From NCBI GenBank assembly GCA_938022235.1, contig CALIEL010000402.1, positions 1 through 12,691 of the forward strand: a DNA stretch of 12,691 nucleotides. The letters are read 5' to 3'. Made by a program: the position numbers and the translations under genes. The stretch is from Oribacterium parvum (lineage in GTDB: Bacteria > Bacillota > Clostridia > Lachnospirales > Lachnospiraceae). The notes below the pieces were generated by a model, which saw only the letters and a list, made by a program, of their open reading frames with translations, was not told the DNA's origin and searched no databases. This document shows positions 1 to 5,446 of this stretch, in pieces. Position 1 is the stretch's first letter. Each line of letters starts with the position of its first letter.

Positions 1-1
1 C

Positions 2-370
2 GGAGAAAGAGGAAAGCGTTCTTCGGAAAATAGACAGCAGGAAATCTACGAAATATCCCGCTCCTTAAAGGCCATTGCCAGAGAAATGGATTGTCCGGTG
101 ATTGCCCTTTCTCAGCTTTCCCGAGCTGTAGAACAAAGACCGGATCATCGTCCCATGCTTTCCGACTTAAGAGAGTCGGGAGCCATCGAGCAGGACGCGG
201 ACATTGTAATGTTCTTATATCGTGATGACTATTACCACAAGGATTCGGAGACCCCCAATGTGGCGGAGGTTATCATTGCCAAGCAAAGAAACGGTCCCAT
301 CGGAACGGTTACCCTGGGATGGCAACCACAGTATACAAGGTTTGTGAATGCAACAAGAGAGAAGCACTAG
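2..370 (+). CDS. dnaB: Replicative DNA helicase DnaB, C-terminal end (5' part outside window)
   Basis: This is the last 122 codons of DnaB, the hexameric helicase that unwinds DNA at the replication fork. The frame is open from base 2, so the gene begins upstream of the window. The visible part is the end of the RecA-like ATPase domain. It shows the DnaB signature LSQLSRAVEQRPDHRPMLSD, followed by LRESGAIEQDADIVMFLYR, and near the end IIAKQRNGPIGTV, which holds the conserved Lys-x-Arg segment that acts across the subunit interface, then a terminal TRFVNA. The Walker A and B motifs lie upstream. It stops with TAG. The next gene follows after 23 bases with no visible terminator or promoter, so the two may share a transcript. 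An internal ATG at 86 is not the start, since conserved DnaB sequence lies before it. Assignment is very secure. Confidence 0.96.
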   Translation, partial: GERGKRSSENRQQEIYEISRSLKAIAREMDCPVIALSQLSRAVEQRPDHRPMLSDLRESGAIEQDADIVMFLYRDDYYHKDSETPNVAEVIIAKQRNGPIGTVTLGWQPQYTRFVNATREKH

Positions 371-393
371 ATAGATATAATAGGGAAAAGCTT

Positions 394-1194
394 ATGGCGG
401 ATTTATTCAATAAAAATGCAAGAGAAGCTGTAGAGGCAATGGTGCAGAAGCCGGAGTTTTCAAAAGAAGCTTTGGGGGAAGAATATCGTAAGCTGGAAGC
501 GGAGGGTTTCCCTGATGGGGATAGGATTCGTTTTATTTCTGCTCTTGGAAATAGTGGCGAGATAGCTTATCATTACCAGCTAATCTGTAAGGACTGGGAA
601 GAAGAGACGCAGCTTTTCTTAGAGAACAGTTTTGATTGTCATGGAGAAGAAGGGCTGAAGTTTTTATGGGAAAAGCTTTGCAAGATGGTAGAGCAGGAAA
701 AAAGGAAGAGAGCATTTACTGCCTATTTGATGGCAGTATGTCTTTCCAAGTTAAAGCATAGAACGTTTTATACTTCCTATTGTGATTGCTTGGCAGTTTT
801 TTTGACCGAGCTTTTGGAAAAAGAAGGAGAAGCCTTTCTTCGTTCTAAGCTGATTATTGCCCTTTGATGGGTGGGCTCTTCCAAGGAAATCGAAGTTCTT
901 ATAAAGCAAATGCAGTACGATTCGGATGCTCTTTGCAGAGTTTGGTCTGCCACAAGTCTTATGCAAATGTCTTTTTATCGAGTGAATAAGGCGGTATTAC
1001 AGGAAAAAACAAGAGAGGTTTTTGCAAGAGCTATCTTAGAAGAAAAGGATGCCTATGGTTGTGGACTGATCTTGGAATCCGCACAAATTATATTTGAGAA
1101 AAAGTGGATTACTACCTCTGCCCTAGAAAATATAGAGCTTGAAAAAATAGAGAAGGCAAAGAAATCCGCCCTTAGATTTTTATATACGAAGTAA
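394..1194 (+). pseudogene. HEAT-repeat-like protein gene interrupted by one in-frame TGA
   Basis: Two reading frames of the same phase (394-864 and 868-1194) are separated by a single TGA at 865-867; together they would encode about 266 residues. I chose the ATG at 394 because AGGGAAAAG at 382-390 can serve as a weak ribosome site. The earlier ATG at 319 lies inside dnaB and would add 25 residues that look like dnaB read in another frame. The product is helical, charged and Cys-rich. Segments such as DRIRFISALGNSGE, RSKLIIAL, WVGSSKEIEVLIKQM and DALCRVWSATSLMQM have the rhythm of HEAT/armadillo repeats, which are usually protein-binding scaffolds. The TGA falls inside one such repeat, and the sequence on both sides fits a single repeat, so the parts belong together. 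No catalytic motif is visible. The second half could only be made alone from the GTG at 871, which has no clear ribosome site. Function is unknown. Confidence 0.7.
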
Positions 1195-1198
1195 ATAA

Positions 1199-1218
1199 AA
1201 GGAGAAAATAAACTCCTT
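1199..1218 (+). terminator. Weak stem-loop after the HEAT-like gene
   Basis: AAGGAG (1199-1204) and CTCCTT (1213-1218) form a 6-bp stem around an A-rich 8-base loop, starting 5 bases after the stop codon. No T-run follows on the plus strand, so it is not a classical intrinsic terminator. It may act as an RNA end-stabilising hairpin or be chance. Confidence 0.3.
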
Positions 1219-1256
1219 ACTAGGGAAGAACTGGGGAAAATCATAAAACAGCAAAA

Positions 1257-1302
1257 AAATAGAGCAAAAGAAATAGAGCAAAAGAAATAGAACAAAAGAA
1301 AT
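1257..1302. repeat. 14-bp tandem repeat, three copies plus a partial
   Basis: The unit AAATAGAGCAAAAG occurs at 1257-1270 and 1271-1284, and with one change (AAATAGAACAAAAG) at 1285-1298, then AAAT at 1299-1302. It sits between two convergent genes. Read on the minus strand it gives pyrimidine-rich CTTTTGCTCTATTT units directly after the stop codon of the GH114-like gene, behind the short hairpin GCTTCGCTAAAGC (1306-1318). It may thus serve as the T-rich tail of a minus-strand terminator. Copy number could vary by slippage. Confidence 0.8.
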
Positions 1303-1306
1303 CGCT

Positions 1307-2167
1307 TTAGCGAAGCTCTAAACTCTCCGCATTGTACCATAGGAAGCCTTTCTCCTTACAGTATCGGTCAATTTCCTTGCTTAAGCTACTGTCAGCTTGA
1401 TATTCTGTGAGATAGACTGAAAGGCCGGCAGCCTTTGCTTTTTCCAAATATTCTTCATAATAGGCTTTGCTTTCTTTGTCCTGAGAAAGATAAGCGGGCT
1501 TGGTAAAATCGATTTTGGTAAAGACGCATTCCTGGTTCACGCCGTCAAAGAGGCTTAAAGCGTTACCATCCTCTATGCTTTTTTGTACGAAAGTATCTCC
1601 TCCATTTAAAATTAGAGGGAGGGAGTATTGCTTTAGCCCTGATAAAATTGTTTTCAGCCCCTGATAGATTTCCTCATTGGGATATTGATAGTAAATGTCT
1701 GTGTTATCCAGAAAAAAACCGTCTAATCCCATAGCGGCATATTGTTTTCCTAAGTTGTTGATTAGATAATCCTGCCACTGTGGATTGCTGACATTCATCC
1801 AGTATTCTTCCTCCCAGTTTTCATAGGGCGCCAGACTATCCTTTTTAAAATCTTCATAATAGGGGCGGAAATTTTCCAAGGCACCGATGTTCAGATAGCC
1901 GTAAACCTTTGTACCTTCCGCCTTGATTTCCCGAATCTGATCGGGACTAAAGTTAGAGGGCTCCAGAACCACCATACGGTAGTTTTTCAGCTTTTGAAGG
2001 GTTTCTTCATCCTTCTCCTCTTTTCCGGTATTCCCGCCAATTCCAAGAAATACTCCATAGTCCTGTTTGGGGCTTTCAGCCTTTGTACAGAAGCTGAGAG
2101 TAAGCAAAAAGAAAACACAAAGCAACAGGGAGGGGAAAAAGCTGATTTGTGTTTTCTTTATTTTCAT
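1307..2167 (-). CDS. Secreted GH114-like protein (endo-alpha-1,4-polygalactosaminidase / TM1410 type)
   Basis: A 286-residue exported protein. The N-terminus has a Lys-rich start and a hydrophobic core (about residues 8-26) typical of a signal peptide. Cys27 lies where a lipobox cysteine could be, but Phe26 before it is atypical, so lipidation is doubtful. The mature part reads as a TIM-barrel of the GH114 group: VVLEP (66-70), VYGYLNIGALEN (88-99), YWMNVSNPQWQDYL (122-135), GLDGFFLDNTD (147-157) and LILNGG. Asp149, Asp154 and Asp157 sit at the family's conserved barrel positions and are the likely acidic catalytic or binding residues. Known relatives cut galactosamine-containing exopolysaccharides; the substrate here is inferred, not shown. 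The start is supported by AAGGAG (2173-2178 on the minus strand) 5 bases before the ATG. The DUF4300-like lipoprotein gene lies 140 bases upstream on the same strand. Confidence 0.78.
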   Translation of the reverse strand: MKIKKTQISFFPSLLLCVFFLLTLSFCTKAESPKQDYGVFLGIGGNTGKEEKDEETLQKLKNYRMVVLEPSNFSPDQIREIKAEGTKVYGYLNIGALENFRPYYEDFKKDSLAPYENWEEEYWMNVSNPQWQDYLINNLGKQYAAMGLDGFFLDNTDIYYQYPNEEIYQGLKTILSGLKQYSLPLILNGGDTFVQKSIEDGNALSLFDGVNQECVFTKIDFTKPAYLSQDKESKAYYEEYLEKAKAAGLSVYLTEYQADSSLSKEIDRYCKEKGFLWYNAESLELR

Positions 2168-2307
2168 GGGTTCTCCTTATTATATGATTCCCTTCAGGAG
2201 GGCTACTAAATTGCCGGATTCGTTCGTGTCTTAAGCCGGATTTCCAGGAATCAATCTGTACTTGCTTCTATATTCATTTTCAGGAGCATCTTCCTGTAGT
2301 TTCCATC

Positions 2308-3318
2308 TTATTCTACTACCCGATATTCCTTTAGTACATGGTCATCTTCAAAAATCAGGGGTTTGGCACTTAAACCGTCGGCATCCTGGTCATAGTAGCC
2401 CATTAAATAGTCATTGACCTCTTGAAGGTTGTTAAATTCATCCACCTGATAGGGGAGCTCAAAGGCCAGCTTTTCAATAAAGAGATATTTGTCTCCGTCC
2501 TGAACCAGAACCCCCACATGGCCTACAAATTCCTGCACCTTATTCTTGCCGTCATCCATGGTCATAAAGACGGAAATCATATGCATCTTGTCATTATGGA
2601 AAGAGATTTCTTTTTCCTTCCAGGATTTCTGAATTTCCTCCGCCAAAACCTTGCTGTCCTTCGTATTTGTTACGTCAATATAGGAGAATAGGGTGTCGAA
2701 TTTCTTCTTATCTTCTCCGGTGAAAATATTTTTTGCGGAAATCGCACCAAAATCGGAAAAGAGCATAGTGGTGTCTCCGGGAGTCTGATTGCCTACGGTA
2801 ATGAAATCCCCCATCAAAGAATAAGCGGTAATTCTACAGTTTCTACCTACATATCCCCCTTTATCTAACCAGGCATCCACCAGCTTATCCGTATCCAAGC
2901 TTGGAAATGCCTTGTCAATGGTGGTCATTTTCTGTACAAGCTTGTCCTTTCCCACCGCATTGTTATATTCATCCACGGCGGCAAAAAATGCTTTGATTTT
3001 CTCGTCCTTCAAACCTGCATTTTTTAAAGCAGTGGTAACCTGGTCTCTACTTTCCTGATCCACCAGATTGGAATATGTTAAGGAGAGCTTTGCCTTACTT
3101 ACAGGCGTAAGACTGTCGGAAACGTCATTGCCTTGTTTAGTCTCTGCTACGGAAACCTCATTGCCTTGTTTAGTTTCCGCTACGGAGACGTCATTAGCTT
3201 GTGTAGTCTCAGCGACTGCAGCGGTGCTTTCCTTTTTGGGGGAAGTCCCTTTATTTCCACAGGCTACGGCAAGAAGACTTAAGCCAATGAGAAAAATCCC
3301 AAATTGTTTTTTTATCAT
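2308..3318 (-). CDS. DUF4300-like lipoprotein with internal 11-residue repeats
   Basis: A 336-residue exported lipoprotein. Residues 1-19 are a signal peptide and LAVAC places the lipidated cysteine at Cys20. A low-complexity linker follows, holding three copies of an 11-residue unit (VAETKQGNDVS, residues 35-67). The folded domain starts near LSLTYSNLVD (78-87) and contains a conserved-looking GRNCRITAYSLMGDFI (158-173) and GHVGVLVQDGDKYLFIEK (266-283). These match my recollection of the DUF4300 family, whose role is not established. Cys161 at the start of a probable helix and His267 in a probable strand resemble the Cys and His of papain/NlpC-like folds; that is inference. The start at 3318 gives a complete signal peptide; the ribosome site before it (AGTAGG-like) is weak. 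It should sit on the outer face of the membrane. Confidence 0.75.
   Translation of the reverse strand: MIKKQFGIFLIGLSLLAVACGNKGTSPKKESTAAVAETTQANDVSVAETKQGNEVSVAETKQGNDVSDSLTPVSKAKLSLTYSNLVDQESRDQVTTALKNAGLKDEKIKAFFAAVDEYNNAVGKDKLVQKMTTIDKAFPSLDTDKLVDAWLDKGGYVGRNCRITAYSLMGDFITVGNQTPGDTTMLFSDFGAISAKNIFTGEDKKKFDTLFSYIDVTNTKDSKVLAEEIQKSWKEKEISFHNDKMHMISVFMTMDDGKNKVQEFVGHVGVLVQDGDKYLFIEKLAFELPYQVDEFNNLQEVNDYLMGYYDQDADGLSAKPLIFEDDHVLKEYRVVE
3118..3216 (-). repeat. 33-bp in-frame tandem repeat in the lipoprotein linker
   Basis: Three copies of a 33-bp unit encode VAETTQANDVS, VAETKQGNEVS and VAETKQGNDVS (residues 35-67 of the lipoprotein). The unit length is a multiple of three, so gain or loss of copies would change linker length without a frameshift. 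The copies differ at several bases, so it is not a fresh duplication. Confidence 0.9.
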
Positions 3319-3654
3319 AGAAGACCTACTTTCTGGAAATGTACTATAATACTCTCGGGCAAGTCTTTGCCGGAGAAAGTTTGCTCATTATGGAAGACTG
3401 TAGTTTTCCTCTTCGGGTTACAAAGAAAGGGAAATTTTGTATTCGCAAAGTTTTTCCATAGATTCCTTTCCGATAGAAATTCCTTTCGATGCTTGTATAC
3501 TGAATACCGATTTTGGGCTTATAATCATCTATACACTGAATTAAAAAATATTTATAACTATTTATATACAATAAAAAATATTTATTTCGATATTTTATAA
3601 ATGATTTTTATACATGTTATCATCTTAAATATTTCTGAAAATGGGTAATTCAAA
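3319..3654. other. AT-rich divergent intergenic region
   Basis: This gap separates the minus-strand lipoprotein gene from the plus-strand mecA-like gene. No convincing gene is present: the plus-strand frame at 3304-3600 gives a Phe/Tyr/Asn-rich translation with no start signals. The mecA side becomes very AT-rich (about 3540-3600), with two copies of AAAAAATATTTAT at 3543-3555 and 3573-3585, exactly 30 bases apart, close to three helical turns. A separate inverted repeat lies at 3353-3376. I could not pick a convincing promoter for the lipoprotein gene. Confidence 0.6.
3353..3376. promoter_or_regulatory. Inverted repeat upstream of the lipoprotein gene
   Basis: TCTCGGGCAA (3353-3362) and TTGCCGGAGA (3367-3376) pair over 10 positions with one central mismatch around a 4-base loop GTCT. 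It lies 34 bases before the lipoprotein ATG on the minus strand. It could be a hairpin in the 5' untranslated leader or a protein-binding operator. No T-run follows on either strand, so it is not a clear terminator. Confidence 0.5.
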
Positions 3655-3683
3655 TTGCAAAAGTACCGATAAAATAGTATGAT
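3655..3683 (+). promoter_or_regulatory. Sigma-A type promoter for the mecA-like gene
   Basis: TTGCAA (3655-3660), a 17-base spacer and TATGAT (3678-3683) form a good -35/-10 pair. Transcription would begin near 3690, giving a leader of about 58 bases before the ATG at 3748. The AT-rich repeats just upstream could help polymerase binding. Because the -10 box covers the ATG at 3679, that codon cannot be the translation start of this transcript. Confidence 0.65.
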
Positions 3684-3747
3684 GAATGCACCGATAAACT
3701 TTTTTTCAGTAAGGGTAAAAGAAGTTTATTTTGGAGAAGGAGGAGCC

Positions 3748-4482
3748 ATGAAAATCGAGAAAATTGATGACAACTCCATCAAGTGTACTTTATCCAGTTT
3801 GGATTTATCTTCAAGAAATATAAATCTAAGGGATATGACCTATGGCTCGCAGGCTGCTAAGCAGCTCTTTAATGAAATGATGTTGAAGGCAAAGGAAGAA
3901 GTGGGATTTGCAATGGACAACACCCCTTTGATGATAGAGGCTATTCCTTTACAGGGTGGTGCGGTTCAACTCATTATTTCTAAGGTGGAGGATCCGGAAG
4001 AATTAGATACACGTTTTTCGAAGTTTTCCACCGCAAGCAACGGACAAAACGGCTGGATTTCAGAACTGGCCACCCAGATTCTTGAAGGCGCTCACGGACT
4101 GATGAAACAGTTGAAGGAGACAGAAGACAACAGTGATGAGGAGTTAGATGCTTCTCAGACGGAGACTAGACAGCAGGAAAAGAAAGAAGAAGGGCTTCGC
4201 TTATACCGTTTTCAGAGCTTAGACAGAGTGATTGATGCGGCGAAAGCAGTTCATGGCATGGATTTAGGAAACAATAGCCTTTATAAAGACGTGGATAAGA
4301 AGGAATTTTACCTTTCTATACATAGTAAGAATGAAGATATGGAAACTCTAAATCGCGTGGCAAATCTTTTGCTGGAATACGGAGAGAGATTACACGGTAA
4401 TATGGCCAGTGAGGCCTATTATCAGGAACATATGGAATGTTTGATTCCCAATTCTGCATTGGAGAAATTACAGACAGTTTAA
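3748..4482 (+). CDS. mecA: MecA-like adaptor protein of the ClpC protease
   Basis: A 244-residue protein of the MecA/YpbH family. Family members bind substrates with the N-terminal domain, dock on the ClpC unfoldase with the C-terminal domain, and so deliver proteins such as competence regulators to ClpCP in the cytoplasm. The N-terminal domain spans about residues 1-118 (MKIEKIDDNSIKCTLSSLDL, later LIISKVEDPEE). An acidic, Gln-rich linker covers about 120-149. The C-terminal domain covers 150-244 (LRLYRFQSLDRVIDAAKAV, later EYGERL). Length is near that of Bacillus MecA (about 218). I chose ATG 3748 because AAGGAGG (3737-3743) precedes it; the in-frame ATG at 3679 lies within the -10 box. The target proteins in this organism cannot be told from the sequence. 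No terminator separates it from the next gene, so some readthrough is possible. Confidence 0.85.
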   Translation: MKIEKIDDNSIKCTLSSLDLSSRNINLRDMTYGSQAAKQLFNEMMLKAKEEVGFAMDNTPLMIEAIPLQGGAVQLIISKVEDPEELDTRFSKFSTASNGQNGWISELATQILEGAHGLMKQLKETEDNSDEELDASQTETRQQEKKEEGLRLYRFQSLDRVIDAAKAVHGMDLGNNSLYKDVDKKEFYLSIHSKNEDMETLNRVANLLLEYGERLHGNMASEAYYQEHMECLIPNSALEKLQTV

Positions 4483-4487
4483 ATCCC

Positions 4488-4515
4488 TTACAAAGTAAAG
4501 CAGATGTGATATACT
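4488..4515 (+). promoter_or_regulatory. Extended -10 promoter for the DUF1858 gene
   Basis: TTACAA (4488-4493), a 16-base spacer and TATACT (4510-4515) form a promoter. A TG at 4507-4508, one base before the -10 box, makes it an extended -10 type. Transcription would begin near 4522, about 32 bases before the ATG. It lies 5 bases after the mecA-like stop codon, so the small gene can be expressed independently. Confidence 0.65.
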
Positions 4516-4553
4516 GTTAGCTGCCAATTCTTAAGAAAAGAAGGAGGAAGGCT

Positions 4554-4787
4554 ATGGAAGAAATTACCAAGGATATGAAAATCGGTGATATTCTGGCTTT
4601 AAATGAGCTGATTGCACCGTTTCTCATGCAAAACGGCTTAGGCTGTGTATCCTGTTCCGCATCCAGCGCAGAGTCTTTGGAAGAAGCTTGCGAACTCCAT
4701 GGCATCAACGTGGAAGATTTGACGGAAGATTTAAACGATGTTTTAAGAGAGTATTTGGAAACACAGGAAGCATCACAGAACGGGTAA
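4554..4787 (+). CDS. DUF1858 domain protein with CxxC motif
   Basis: A 77-residue cytoplasmic protein that is essentially one DUF1858 domain. It begins with the family pattern EITKDMKIGDILALNEL, then MQNGLGCVSCSAS with Cys31 and Cys34 as the CxxC pair, and ends with ESLEEACELHGINVEDL and LNDVLREYL. The domain occurs alone or fused to hybrid-cluster and other redox proteins. A disulfide or metal/redox role is usually proposed but is not proven here. A strong ribosome site (AAGGAGG, 4541-4547) precedes the ATG by 6 bases. It has its own promoter upstream and a strong terminator downstream, so it is likely a single-gene unit. Confidence 0.88.
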   Translation: MEEITKDMKIGDILALNELIAPFLMQNGLGCVSCSASSAESLEEACELHGINVEDLTEDLNDVLREYLETQEASQNG

Positions 4788-4804
4788 AAACTTTTAAAAA
4801 GAAG

Positions 4805-4837
4805 GCAGCTTGGCAGAATTTGCCGGGCTGTTTTTTT
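4805..4837 (+). terminator. Intrinsic terminator after the DUF1858 gene
   Basis: CAGCTTGGCA (4806-4815) pairs with TGCCGGGCTG (4821-4830), including two G-T pairs, around a 5-base loop. Seven T residues follow at 4831-4837. It begins 18 bases after the stop codon and ends the mecA/DUF1858 block. Confidence 0.88.
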
Positions 4838-4850
4838 CTTCCGAGGAGAC

Positions 4851-4883
4851 TATTGCTTTAGTATTACTTTAGTATTGCTTTGG
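4851..4883. repeat. 11-bp tandem repeat, three copies
   Basis: TATTGCTTTAG (4851-4861), TATTACTTTAG (4862-4872) and TATTGCTTTGG (4873-4883) lie head to tail. The spacing is about one helical turn, which would place each copy on the same face of the DNA. It is followed by a small hairpin GGCT-ATA-AGCC (4883-4893) and a perfect 12-base palindrome AATTTCGAAATT (4897-4908). Role unknown; it lies about 100 bases upstream of a strong promoter. Confidence 0.7.
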
Positions 4884-4942
4884 GCTATAAGCCGGGAATT
4901 TCGAAATTTTCCATGGGAGAAATATGCTGAAATAGTGTGAAG

Positions 4943-5003
4943 AAAAATTTTTTTGAAAAAAATCGAATTTCCTGTTGACAACTAGGAATTCAAAGTGTAT
5001 TAT
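4943..5003 (+). promoter_or_regulatory. Near-consensus promoter with UP-like A/T tract, driving a non-coding RNA
   Basis: TTGACA (4975-4980) is a perfect -35 box, the spacer is 17 bases, and TATTAT (4998-5003) differs from consensus by one base. Upstream, 4943-4963 holds A5, T7, G, A7 and T, which resembles the UP element bound by the RNA polymerase alpha subunits, though it sits a few bases further upstream than usual. Transcription would start near 5010. This is the best promoter in the window and is of the kind that drives stable RNAs. Confidence 0.75.
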
Positions 5004-5009
5004 AGCCTC

Positions 5010-5196
5010 AGTTAGATAAAACTAACTGTTGTGAATTTGCAAATACCTGGTTTGTAAACTTCATAACTGCCCGGTGTTCGTGTCCTCCTGACCATAAGCA
5101 CGACACATGGGAAATCTCCTGAAATAAATAGACTCAACTTAAGTGTCCGTCCACAAGACGGGAAGAAAGCAGAAGGCGCTCACCTTCTGCTTTTTT
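5010..5196 (+). ncRNA. Unassigned structured RNA of about 187 nt with its own promoter and terminator
   Basis: Between the strong promoter and the terminator there is no plus-strand gene, but several stems can be drawn. They are CAGTTAG/CTAACTG (5009-5028), which begins one base before the estimated transcript start; GTGTTCGTG (5074-5082) with CACGACAC (5099-5106), one bulged T, extended by CCC (5070-5072) with GGG (5109-5111); CCGTC/GACGG with loop CACAA (5147-5161); and the terminator hairpin. The loop CACAA could also pair with TTGTG at 5029-5033, a possible long-range contact. The size is that of 6S RNA, but I do not see the single long hairpin with a central bubble expected for 6S. I see no tmRNA, SRP RNA or common riboswitch motif either. 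It is either a free-standing small RNA or a leader that controls the giant surface protein gene starting 250 bases downstream. Confidence 0.55.
5166..5196 (+). terminator. Strong intrinsic terminator of the non-coding RNA
   Basis: AAAGCAGAAGG (5166-5176) and CCTTCTGCTTT (5183-5193) form a perfect stem of up to 11 bp around the loop CGCTCA, and T residues run from 5191 to 5196. It marks the RNA's 3' end, or, if the RNA is a leader, an attenuation site. Confidence 0.9.
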
Positions 5197-5446
5197 CGTT
5201 CTTAAGAAGTATAGTATGCAGGGGGAGATATTTCCTTGTGAAAAAGAGAGCAAAGGAAGCTCTATTCGTTTGTTATAAATTCAAAGAAAATGACGATATT
5301 AGATAGACGTATTGTGCAAAAATTAAAAATTAAGAACTAAATTGGGCGATTTTACAAAGGACATTCGGTAAAGATGTAATGCGGAAGGCTTTTCGGAGGA
5401 AAAGACGGAAAGCAATACGGTGGAATGTCTGTTGAAGGGAGTAATT
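5197..5446 (+). other. Leader/intergenic region before the giant surface protein gene
   Basis: No gene is seen in these 250 bases. A palindrome TTCTTAAGAA lies at 5199-5208. A possible promoter is TTTACA (5351-5356) and TGTAAT (5375-5380) with an 18-base spacer, giving a start near 5387. Just after it, CTTTTC/GAAAAG (5389-5404) can form a small hairpin in the leader. The ribosome site AAGGGAG (5435-5441) lies 5 bases before the ATG. Confidence 0.45.
5351..5380 (+). promoter_or_regulatory. Possible promoter of the giant surface protein gene
   Basis: TTTACA (5351-5356) and TGTAAT (5375-5380) are separated by 18 bases. The match is moderate. If used, the gene has its own start about 60 bases before the ATG and does not depend on readthrough of the upstream terminator. 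Confidence 0.4.

Noticed and set aside
319..393. Earlier ATG start for the HEAT-like gene overlapping dnaB
   Set aside because: The extra 25 residues are dnaB sequence read in another frame; the ATG at 394 lies after the dnaB stop and has a ribosome-site-like AGGGAAAAG before it.
865..1194. Recoding of TGA as a sense codon (Gly, Trp or selenocysteine)
   Set aside because: No other long frame in the window contains TGA, including one of 2415 codons, and I see no convincing selenocysteine hairpin after this one.
2179..2184. TATAAT on the minus strand just before the GH114-like gene
   Set aside because: It directly abuts the ribosome site, so a transcript from it would begin within or after that site; no -35 box is found at the right distance.
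3304..3600. 98-codon plus-strand frame in the AT-rich intergenic region
   Set aside because: The translation is Phe/Tyr/Asn-rich as expected from AT-rich non-coding DNA, there is no ribosome site, and it overlaps the lipoprotein start on the other strand.
3679..3747. Upstream ATG for the mecA-like gene
   Set aside because: This ATG lies inside the -10 box of the likely promoter, and the ATG at 3748 has a perfect AAGGAGG and gives the family's normal N-terminus.
5066..5113. Minus-strand 15-codon frame with AGGAG ahead of it, inside the RNA gene
   Set aside because: Very short, overlaps paired stems of the plus-strand RNA, and has no matching promoter or terminator on its strand; likely chance.
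5010..5196. Calling the RNA 6S RNA
   Set aside because: The length and strong promoter fit, but I see a series of separate hairpins rather than one long hairpin with a central open bubble.
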